Source of the DNA: Phytopythium helicoides
Lineage: Eukaryota; Oomycota; Peronosporomycetes; Pythiales; Pythiaceae
Direction: 5' to 3'
DNA length: 64,000 nucleotides
Assembly: GCA_024867545.1 (NCBI GenBank)
Contig: JANFNE010000074.1
Coordinates: forward strand, 1 to 64,000
Part shown: piece by piece, positions 54,601 to 63,260 of the stretch
Position numbering within the stretch: position 1 is the first letter of the stretch
Layout of the letters: every line of letters begins with the position of its first letter
Notes under the pieces: generated by a model
What the model saw: the letters and a program-made list of their open reading frames with translations, nothing else
Told to the model about the DNA's origin: nothing
Databases searched by the model: none
Translations under genes and position numbers: made by a program

Positions 54601-55670
54601 CATCTCAAGCAACAGTCCGTACCGAGTTCCGCGGTTTTTCACTTCCGCTTTGAACGAGTTGAAGGGGCAGACGACTCGGTTCAACCGCAAATATCTTGAG
54701 GCGATGCACTTTTCTGATGCAATGCTGGGCGAATTCGTGGCGGATCTGCGTGAGAAGGGGCTCATGAACAACACGATCGTAATCATTGCAGGAGACCATG
54801 GTGACGGCAAGCTAGAGCACGTGACAAACCCGAGCGCTCGAGATTCGAGCGTCTACGACGAGGTCGCGCGGGTGCCGTTCTTGCTTTTGGCTGATGACTT
54901 CTTGTCGGAAAACGACAAGGGCCGCCGCGTGGACCAGTTGACGTCGCAGATGGACCTCATGGCGACAATTGCTGACCTGCTTGGCGTGTCACCTGAGCAC
55001 CCTCTGCTTCAGCACGGCGTCGGGCGAAGCATGCTGCGGACCCGAGCTGCCCAAAACCAATCGGCTATCGAGAGCGCGACAGAAGAGCCACTTGCTGGGA
55101 CCAGCGCGATGGATAGACGATGTCCGTGGAGCGCTGCTACCGGGAAAGGACCGCTCCGGTGAGAAAAGGGCAGAAATGGACGGCAATGGCGTCGCGACCA
55201 ATTTTGCCAATGACGGTGAAGGACTGCACGGTCGCCGTGTGCTACTGTGCAACCCGTTCCATGGCGGCACGAAGGGCGTTCGCACGGCTCGCGATGAGCT
55301 GAAGTACGTCTTCTTCGCCGACCGGTCATTCAACGTGTTTGACGAGAACTTGGACCCGCACGAGCGCATTCCTGTGCGCCGAGGGTTCGATCTGGATGAC
55401 ATGGACGCTGACGTTCGTGCGCAATACAACTATGCGAACGAGCAGCTGGACCTGCACGCGTTCCTGTTCGAGGCCAACAAGTTCGTTGGCGAGCAGATGG
55501 AGGCGGAGGACCTGGAGCCTGTTGAGGTGGGGGTCAGCAGCAGCGTAGAGCGTAGTGCCAACGAGTCGATGTCGAACTTGCCGACGCCCGGCGTTCAGAC
55601 CGACAAGGAGGCGACCAAGCTGCGCGGTGGCAAGGATGCTGCCGCCGCGCAAGACAAGGATGGCGCGTGA
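51644..55670 (+). CDS. Multi-pass LtaS-like alkaline-phosphatase/sulfatase-fold protein (one frame break)
   Basis: About five N-terminal/central membrane segments (e.g. LWLAALVYAFWGLPALG, VVVATLLLAIVVVS, WGIWGALVLLLTYGFF, GVLMTLLTTMMALTT) precede an extracytoplasmic sulfatase-fold domain (PNIIVIHMASWRHLD..., VVGYQ-like spacing, NTIVIIAGDHGDG, VPFLLL, SQMDLMATIADLLG). This is the topology of LtaS-type phosphoglycerol transferases and their eukaryotic relatives. The first metal motif lacks the usual acidic residue, and the nucleophile region reads PCVQSSPCTLLTT rather than CxPSR. The frame steps by +1 between about 55085 and 55160; the next frame continues with RRVLLCNPFHGG. Corrected length 1341 residues. 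Start at the MPTIYRRARG ATG; 224 open codons upstream overlap the neighbour and are discarded. Confidence 0.75.
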
Positions 55671-55897
55671 TAGGCGTCTGCCCTTGTACTGTACGTAAGT
55701 ACATATAAACCCGCTGTACCAGTAGTGCGTGGCGGCCATGAGCCAGCCCTCTTGGATAACAAGGCATTGATGATGCATTTGTAGTACGTGCCGGCCCTGC
55801 CGGCGGAGCCCGCTCCCGTTCGTGCTCGGCTTCGCGCGTCGACTCGGAGCGGAATAAATACTGTGTAGCTGTCGGCCTCAGAAGCTCCCGTCTGCCA

Positions 55898-56413
55898 TCA
55901 AGCCCCACGAGGTAAGCACCACTGTCTGCCCAAGCCAATCAAGCGCGCGGAAGACGTACAGGGGACGACGAAGACAGCGCTGCGGCGGTCTTTGCGCGCC
56001 GAGGCGACCGACTCGGACTCGGACTCGCGGCCTGAGTCGAAGCGCTCCTCGGGGATGGGCGAGAGCATGAAGGGCTTGAGGCTGGGCCAGTCGGGCGTGC
56101 TCGCGGCTGCTCTGTTGGCCGCGTCCTCGTCCGGCAGCAGGCGCGCGGCGCTCGCGTCGCCCTCGAACGGCAGCCAGCGCGCGTGCGAGAGCTGTGCGGC
56201 GCGGCGGTAGCGCACGAAGCGGCAGGTCCAGAGTGTGGCGAGCGCCAGCAGCGCGGCGGCCAGCAGCGCCACGGCCAGCGACGCCACGGCCAGCGGCATG
56301 GAGAGGGCGGCGAGGGGAGTGGGGAGGCGCTGGCGGTCGCAGTCCCCCCTGCAGCCGAGAGTGGCACGGCTCGGCGCGGCGGCGGACTCGTCGTTTGTAT
56401 GGAAGCGCGCCAT
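55898..56413 (-). CDS. Hypothetical single-pass membrane protein
   Basis: 171 residues starting MARFHTNDESAAAPS. One strong hydrophobic helix (LAVASLAVALLAAALLALAT), followed by an Arg-rich stop-transfer (CRFVRYRRAAQ) and a Ser/Glu-rich tail with SGRESESESVASARK. No family recognised. The last 25 residues look less protein-like, so the true 3' end may involve an intron. Position between two better-supported genes and plausible composition support it moderately. Confidence 0.45.
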   Translation of the reverse strand: MARFHTNDESAAAPSRATLGCRGDCDRQRLPTPLAALSMPLAVASLAVALLAAALLALATLWTCRFVRYRRAAQLSHARWLPFEGDASAARLLPDEDAANRAAASTPDWPSLKPFMLSPIPEERFDSGRESESESVASARKDRRSAVFVVPCTSSARLIGLGRQWCLPRGA

Positions 56414-58244
56414 GGCGGAAACGCCTTTGCGAGCGGGGAGGAGTGTCACTAAAGCAGGAGGGGGGCTTGCTGGTTGATGGACGAGACTTCGCTGGATAAC
56501 AACCGAGTGGCGCGTGGCATTGCGAGCTTCAAGCGAAAGGAGATGCGGTGCCGAGAGAGATCTCGTGGAGATGACGGTCAAGAACTATAGCAAAGGGGGC
56601 AAGCTCCAATGAGCCGTGGTGAATCCGTTGGAGGACTAGCTGGAGGCTGTCATGAGCTCTGTCAAGCCTGAACCAACGAAGTTGGCTACCGGTACTCCGA
56701 CGAAGCGCGAGCGGCTGTCTACACCCTCGAGGCCCAAGGCGACAACAGCAAATTCAAGCGCAATCAGGTCATCAGTGGTGCTCATGGCCAGGGCATGCGA
56801 GGGGAACCACATTGGATGGGAAGTGGCCCAAGCAGCACGAAGCTATGAGTCCTAGATACAGTAGTGCGATGATGCGGGCGGCTTTGAACGGTCTAGGGCG
56901 TCGACCATCAAGCCTTCATGTTGAGATTTGATTGCTCATGATGCTGAGATCGTTTGACACGTCTTGTGAGGAACTGTCCCGGTGTAGTTCGAGTGATTTC
57001 GATCGACGAAACCTATTGGTGTAGCTCCAAAACAAAAAGGAAATGTTGTCGGCACGAGGCACCAGCAGACTTTCCACAATGGCGGCAAAGAGCGTCTAGG
57101 AGCTCGCGATGAAGCTCCTCTGAAAAGTTCTCACGAAAATCTCGGACGACGTGGACATCCAGACAAACTTGCGTAGGACCCCCTCAAACGTTCTCCAACA
57201 GCGTGACGCCTTGACGCCGCCTTGAACCGTTTCATATCGTTCATATCGTGGCGCGTCGCGTCACCAAGCGCTTTCGTTACCCGTCCTGTAACGCCCATCC
57301 AGAATGTTGCCGATGCGTTTCAAACCCATCGGCGAAATACTTGGCGGAGGCAGCATGCAGCGCTTCTGAATGGGTAACACCACCTGAGAAGCGCGTTTTG
57401 ATGTCGGCATTCTGGATGTGCTTGCACGATTTGACTTTGCTAGCGGTGTGCTTAGTCTCTATCGATGATGTGCGAGCCCAGCGCTACTTTGGTTTGATAC
57501 GAGCGATGCCCTCTGAAAAGATGAGCACAATGGTAGGCATCACGCCTGCGTATCGACGGTCGTGCCTTTGATATACCGCTCATCACCTGGACAAGCAATG
57601 ATCTTGCGCACGTGCTCACGTGTGGACACCATGATTTCAGCACGCATTGTGTTGCGCTATTCAGAGTGACCCAAGGATCCCTCACCTTCAAAGATCAAGC
57701 CGCCGCCATCAGGACAACCCTGAGTGATTCGGCAGCGAAACCATCTTCAAAGCGAGTGCTCGACGACCGTAGGCGTTTAGACTCTTCCTTTGCCATCTGC
57801 TTGCTCCTGTCCACAAGCACAACGACCACCGACAAGCGTACCTCCAACACCAGCTTCAGCACTCAAAAGTTTCGCGCGCATGATGGGCCGTGGCTTTGAT
57901 GAGATCGCTGACAGCAAAGCGTAGTTTGGAGTTGCCATCAACTCGGGCGTGGACTTGACCGATTTGAACGGCACGCAAGGCTGCGCGAAGTAGACCGACG
58001 TCCACATCAACTGCGCCGGAATGCGTTGCGCATTCGCCTGCGACTTGTGACCCGTGATGCATGCGGCGCTGTCGCCCTAATGGGCCAATCAGCGATCTGA
58101 GACCGCACCGCCCTGGCTGAATGCGTGGCATTCGTCGATCCCGCATCAACGCGATCCTCGTGAATGCGCATGGAGACTGTTGACCGCCGCGGCCTGTGGG
58201 TGCGTGGAGACTCTATGGAGTCGTGCAGTCCGTGCTTGCGTCCC
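56414..58244. other. Long spacer with a possible decayed minus-strand gene or transposon
   Basis: About 1.8 kb without an intact gene. Minus-strand frames between about 57600 and 57030 give coherent peptide broken by stops and shifts (e.g. VLIFSEGIARIKPK, then HTASKVKSCKHIQNADIKTR and THSEALHAASAKYFADGFET), suggesting an eroded coding sequence. I cannot assign a family. Confidence 0.35.
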
Positions 58245-58264
58245 GGTCACTTTTCAATTTGCGC
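58245..58264 (+). promoter_or_regulatory. Inr/FPR core promoter of the dioxygenase gene
   Basis: GGTCACTTTTCAATTTGCGC: initiator TCACTTTT with CAATTT, about 50 nt before the ATG. Confidence 0.65.
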
Positions 58265-58304
58265 TCCACTCCTCAAGCGACCGCTTCCGTCTCCAGCACC
58301 AGCA

Positions 58305-59435
58305 ATGACCGCCAGCACCATCCAAGTAACGCCGCTCGAAGCGCCCAAGGGTTCGGCCATTGACTTTGGCGTCGCCATCTCCAACGTCGACGTGGAGAAC
58401 CTGGCAGATGCCGACTTTGAGGTCATCCGCTCGGCACTGTACGAGTCGCACGTGGTGGTGTTCAAGAACCAGCAGGGCGTGACGCCCAAGGCGCAGTACG
58501 AGCTCACTCGCCGCTTCGACCCCGTGTCGACCAGCTATGGGCACGGCAAGACGCTCGACGTCAAGCGCTCGGTGCTGCACCCGGACCTGAAGACGATCCC
58601 GCACCAGCCGCAGGTGCAGGTGATCGGCAACGGACACTACGACGAGTTCGAGGGTCTGCAGAACTTCACGCTCAAGCACCCGCACCACAAGGTTTTCCAC
58701 AAGACGCGCATTCCCGAGGAGGAAGACCTCGACTTCACGCGCTTCTACCGCTGGCACATTGACGCGGCGCTGTATGCGCTCAACCCGCCCAAGGTGACGA
58801 CGTTGATGGCAGTCAAGGTGCCCAAGGGCCGGCGCCAGACCTTGCGTTATGACGATGGTACTGGCGACGAGCTCGATGTGCCGCTGGGTACGACTGCTTT
58901 TGTCTCGGGGCAAAACATGTACGAGCTATTGTCGGATGAGGACAAGGCCTTCGTGCGCGAAGCCAAGGTCGAGTATGCGCCGCATCCATACGTGTGGATG
59001 TCTCCTGCTAGATCACGCTCTGACGGCCTTGGACTCGAGACCGAAGGACTTGAATTGCCGCTCGAGGAGCTGCCGCCTATCAACGAGAAAGATATCAAGA
59101 TCCTGCCTATGTGTTGGAAAAACCCGGTGAGCGGGAAGTTGGCGCTGCAGATTCACCCGAGCGCTATCCGTGCGATCCATCTGCCGGATGGGAGCAAGAT
59201 GACGGATCTCAAGGAGGTGCGAGAGCTGGTCCATCGTCTTCAGCGTCCAGCCATTGCCCCCAAGTACGTATACGCTCACGACTGGGAGGAAGGCGACCTC
59301 GTGCTGTTCAACAACCAGGGCGTACTGCACTCTGTTGTTGGCGCCTTTGCCCCGGAGGAGCAGCGTCTCTTCCGTCAGTGTAACCTCGCTAGTAGCGAGG
59401 GCGTCATGGGCCCAGACGGCCAGCTCTACGAGTAG
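58305..59435 (+). CDS. TauD/TfdA-family Fe(II)/2-oxoglutarate dioxygenase, xanthine-dioxygenase (XanA)-like
   Basis: 376 residues, TauD fold. The iron triad is H151-x-D153 in RWHIDAALY and H342 in GVLHSV; R357 in RLFRQC is the expected 2-oxoglutarate arginine. The stretch around the first ligand (HIDAALY...PPKVTTL) and RYDDGTGDELDVPLG resemble fungal XanA, which converts xanthine to uric acid, rather than taurine dioxygenase. So purine-nitrogen use is likely, but the substrate should be considered unproven. No signal peptide, so cytosolic. I start at MTASTIQV because the Inr/FPR sits 50 nt upstream; 47 additional open codons precede it. Confidence 0.82.
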   Translation: MTASTIQVTPLEAPKGSAIDFGVAISNVDVENLADADFEVIRSALYESHVVVFKNQQGVTPKAQYELTRRFDPVSTSYGHGKTLDVKRSVLHPDLKTIPHQPQVQVIGNGHYDEFEGLQNFTLKHPHHKVFHKTRIPEEEDLDFTRFYRWHIDAALYALNPPKVTTLMAVKVPKGRRQTLRYDDGTGDELDVPLGTTAFVSGQNMYELLSDEDKAFVREAKVEYAPHPYVWMSPARSRSDGLGLETEGLELPLEELPPINEKDIKILPMCWKNPVSGKLALQIHPSAIRAIHLPDGSKMTDLKEVRELVHRLQRPAIAPKYVYAHDWEEGDLVLFNNQGVLHSVVGAFAPEEQRLFRQCNLASSEGVMGPDGQLYE

Positions 59436-60502
59436 ATCCACCATTTCTAGCGAGATCAATTATAATATCATACTTGGCTGGAACTGCTGTAGGAGGTCTG
59501 CTTGTGGTCGCTCCAAGTATTGTCGCAATCGCTCTAACAGGATGCGAGATTTTCATCCTCAGCAAGCGAATTCATCAGCAAGCGAATTTTTCAATCGGAT
59601 GCAGTTGCCTTGGAGAGGTAGTAGTGTAGTCCAAATTCATCGGTGGTTGAAACTTTTTTGTTTGACTGCGAGCAAACGATGCGGATTTGCGTCTGCAGTC
59701 ATTGACATCGAAACCAAATCTCGCAGTCAACTACTTAGTGAATTTTCTGCGGTGAAAGAGAAAGTAGATCCAAGTTGGACGCTTCACATCCAGCTTGCGA
59801 GTCAATCATCAAGGATGAAACAAGCAAACAAAATGATTGTAGGTGGTTTAGCTGGGGTGTAGGTGTCATTCTTGGACAGCTCGGCTATAGAGCCGGAAAG
59901 TACCAGCGATAGGAAATCTCTAGTAATTGCCTTGTTCAACCTAACGTTCGCTGCTCTTGATGTGTACTGTAGTGTCTGCGGAGTGCGGACAGCGCAGTGA
60001 CCCCGTAAACAGTTGCCAGGAAGTGGACAAAACCACGAATCAAGTATTGCGTCGATCTGTGCAGCAAGCATACTCGACAACTCGGAAAGGACCATGCAAA
60101 TCACTACACTTCCTTGCGCACGATGCAATTAGATGAGGTGAGCAGTGCAGGAAGCAATCATCTGCGAATTGAAGAGATCGCAATCGGTTGAAGTTTAATT
60201 GATGCTGAAGATGAGCTTGTTTCATCAAAGCAGAAATGTGCCTCGAGGACGGTGGCACACCTAGAGACATATGGCTCGCAAAAGTAAACAAACGCACATT
60301 ACGGCAGTTGTAAACAGCAACAATCAAGTTCGGAGCTTGAACTTTTGACTTGCAGCCCGTCTCTGCACTCGAGGCATTGACATCTTCGCGTTGCATTGTA
60401 CCCTGTTGCTCCCAGGCTCGACGTTATACAGACTTCAGTGGTGGTGCTCTTTCACTAGTTCAAATCTTGAGAGGGAGGCTGCATTGACTTGATCCCCACC
60501 AG
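59436..60502. other. Spacer between the dioxygenase and GH3 copy 2
   Basis: About 1.07 kb without a supported gene. Carries TACTGTAGTG at 59965 and a short direct repeat TCAGCAAGCGAATT at about 59558 and 59574. Confidence 0.45.
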
Positions 60503-60524
60503 GTCTCATTCTCCATTTCGCCAG
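60503..60524 (+). promoter_or_regulatory. Inr/FPR core promoter of GH3 copy 2
   Basis: GTCTCATTCTCCATTTCGCC is a near-perfect match to the oomycete TCATTYYNCAWTTT consensus, about 60 nt before the ATG. Confidence 0.7.
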
Positions 60525-60567
60525 CTACTACCCAAGCCTCCTCAAGCTCCCAACACTAGCGGCTGCT

Positions 60568-62916
60568 ATGCTCAAGACCTGGCTCAAGGCGCTCGTGCTC
60601 ACCGCACTAGGTCTCACTGCCGTCCAGCCGATGGCGGCTGCCGACGACTGGGATGCTCGCGTCGACCAGATCATGGCGAACCTCACCGTTGCCGACTTGA
60701 TCGGTCAGATGGCTCAAGCTGCCACATACGTCATTGTCAACCCTGACTACAGCCTCAACGAAGACGCCGTGCGTGCGTACGCGAAGCAGCGCGTGGGGTC
60801 GTATGAGAGCTCTCCATTGGTCGCCAAGACTTACACTAACGACTCCCAGACGTACGCCTGGAATGCAACAGAGCTTCGCAGCTTCGTTTCGCGCATCCAG
60901 GAGATCACGCTCGAGGAAACCGGCCACCCGATGATCCACGGTATTGACTCGGTGCACGGTGCTGGGTCGATCTACGGTGCTGTCAAGTTTGGACAGCAGA
61001 TTAACGGCGCTGCCTCGTTCAACCCCGACTTGGTATACAAGATGGGTGAGATCACCGCTCGCGACACGCTTGCCGCTGGAATCCCTTGGGTGTTCGGTCC
61101 TGTCCTCGAACTCACGCACAACCCGCTTTGGCCTCGCGTGTATGAGACGTTCGGAGAAGATCCGTACCTCGTATCGGTCATGGCGGACGCGATTGTCCGT
61201 GGTTTGCAGAGTAACAACCAAACTGCTGCTTGCTTGAAGCACTTTATCGCGTACTCGCGATCACAAACCGGTCATGACAAGGAGGGAGTAACGATTTCGG
61301 ACTTCGACTTGCTGAACTACTACCTCCCTCCATTCAAGGCTGCGATCGATGCTGGTGCGCTGACGACGATGGAGAACTACATCTCCGTGAACGGAGCTCC
61401 GACTATTGCCAACTCGCGTATGATGAAGACACTGCTCCGTGACGACTTGGCATTTGATGGGTTTGCCGTGTCGGACTATGATGAGGTGAACCAACAGCGC
61501 GATTTCCATCGCACTGCTCGAACGTCTGCTGAAGCGGCCAAGTTCACTCTTGAACGATCTTCGCTGGATATGAGCATGATGAGCTACCCAGCGACGTTCG
61601 TCAACGATACGGTTGTTGCCTTGGAAGAAAACCCAGCCATTCTTGACCGTATTCGGGAGTCTGCTCGACGGGTCATCAAGGTGAAGGTGAGGCTCGGATT
61701 GTACGACAACCCGTACCCAGGAGCCGAGAACGTCGACCTCGTTGGCAACGACGATGACGTCGAGGCAGCTCTGCAGCTTGCTCGTGAGTCGACTGTGCTG
61801 CTCCAGAACAACGACACGCTGCCGCTTTCCAATGGGACCCAGGTTTTCCTGACGGGACATTCCGCCGACAACGTCGGCTACCAGTGTAGTGGCTGGAGTT
61901 TCCTTGCTGCTGGTATTCCCAGCAGCCACGGTTTTGTGCACGGTGTGTCACTCAAGGACGGACTGGAGAACGTCGCCGGCAACTCGAGCATCACCTACTT
62001 CAACGGTCTCTATGCCAACGGGTCGTACTCTGATGCCGACTTGGAGACTGCCAAGCAATACGCCTCGAAGTCGGAGTACACGATCGTCGCTATTGGTGAG
62101 GCAAACTACGAAGAGAAGGTTGGAGATATCAACAGCCTTGACCTTCCGGCTGGACAGATCGAGTACGTGAAGGAGATCGCCGCGACTGGCACGAAGGTCA
62201 TCCTCGTTCTGTTTGAAGGTCGCCCGCGTCTGCTGAATGGACTCACCGAGTACGTGTACGCTGTGGTGAACGGTTTGCTTCCGTGCGAGCTCGGTGGTCA
62301 GGCCATGGCCGAGATCATCTACGGACAGGTGAACCCTAGCGGACGTCTCCCCATCACGTACCCGAAGGACTCGGGCAACATCGCCATCCCGTACAACCAC
62401 CTTGTGACCACGCAGTGCGCATCGGGCGACTACTGCGAGATGCAGTGGGACTTTGGCCACGGTCTCAGCTACACGACGTTCGACTACTCGAATCTGACGT
62501 TGAGCACGTCCAACGTGACGTCGAGCTCGGATACGATCGACGTGTCGTTGACAGTGACGAACTCTGGGTCGGTGGCTGGCAAGGAGACAGTGATGCTGTT
62601 TCTGACGCAGCCGTACCGCTCGTACTCGGTGCCGGAGGTCAAGATGCTCAAGAAGTTCAGCAAGATCAGTTTGGAGGCCGGCGAGTCGACGAGCGTAGCG
62701 TTCACTCTGACCAAGGACGACTGGAGCGTGTACTACCCTCAGATCGGCCAGGGTCTAAAGCAGGTGGCGGAGGACGCGGACTACGTGATCGCGATCAAAC
62801 CCGAGACGGACTGCGACGTGTACAACTCGACCGCGACGGCGCTCAACCCGCTGTGCGCGACGTTCACGCTCAGCACGGGCGAGTACCCGTACGGCAGTCT
62901 TCCCGAGGTGATGTAA
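60568..62916 (+). CDS. Secreted GH3 beta-glucosidase-like enzyme, copy 2
   Basis: 782 residues, nearly identical to copy 1 (about 95% or more by eye), same signal peptide, KHF motif, nucleophile Asp in VSDYDEV (about 303), GH3-C and fibronectin III-like domains. Main differences cluster in short tracts (e.g. YPATFVNDTVVALEENP versus YQPTFVNDTYTILEENP). Opposite orientation to copy 1, start codons pointing toward each other across 12 kb. Paired with the sugar symporters, this suggests extracellular glucoside breakdown and uptake. Confidence 0.93.
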   Translation: MLKTWLKALVLTALGLTAVQPMAAADDWDARVDQIMANLTVADLIGQMAQAATYVIVNPDYSLNEDAVRAYAKQRVGSYESSPLVAKTYTNDSQTYAWNATELRSFVSRIQEITLEETGHPMIHGIDSVHGAGSIYGAVKFGQQINGAASFNPDLVYKMGEITARDTLAAGIPWVFGPVLELTHNPLWPRVYETFGEDPYLVSVMADAIVRGLQSNNQTAACLKHFIAYSRSQTGHDKEGVTISDFDLLNYYLPPFKAAIDAGALTTMENYISVNGAPTIANSRMMKTLLRDDLAFDGFAVSDYDEVNQQRDFHRTARTSAEAAKFTLERSSLDMSMMSYPATFVNDTVVALEENPAILDRIRESARRVIKVKVRLGLYDNPYPGAENVDLVGNDDDVEAALQLARESTVLLQNNDTLPLSNGTQVFLTGHSADNVGYQCSGWSFLAAGIPSSHGFVHGVSLKDGLENVAGNSSITYFNGLYANGSYSDADLETAKQYASKSEYTIVAIGEANYEEKVGDINSLDLPAGQIEYVKEIAATGTKVILVLFEGRPRLLNGLTEYVYAVVNGLLPCELGGQAMAEIIYGQVNPSGRLPITYPKDSGNIAIPYNHLVTTQCASGDYCEMQWDFGHGLSYTTFDYSNLTLSTSNVTSSSDTIDVSLTVTNSGSVAGKETVMLFLTQPYRSYSVPEVKMLKKFSKISLEAGESTSVAFTLTKDDWSVYYPQIGQGLKQVAEDADYVIAIKPETDCDVYNSTATALNPLCATFTLSTGEYPYGSLPEVM

Positions 62917-63260
62917 GGCGAATTAGAAGCAGTAGCTAGTTCGCAGAGCAGGAACTTTGTGTAGTAGCCGCTCGATGCACATACTGCTGCGTATGCACGT
63001 GGCTGTAGTGATCGTCAATGCAATATGCAGGCGCCGCTCACTTCAACTTGAATCGTAAAGTCCGCATGCGAACCTACCTCGCTCTTCCGTCCCGCCTTCT
63101 CTCCCCTCGGGGAAAAGTGCGACACCTCATGCGATCGCCGGCATATTAGCACCGGTGAGCGTTCGTTCTCGATCAATCGATCAGCACGCATTCCCGGCGT
63201 CCGCGCGCCGCTGGGGGCTCCGGAGCGCTTCATATTCGGATTCAGCGCGTCTCGGCGGTC
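62917..63260. other. Spacer before the AN1 zinc-finger gene
   Basis: About 340 bp; no gene and no clear Inr/FPR match. Confidence 0.4.
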
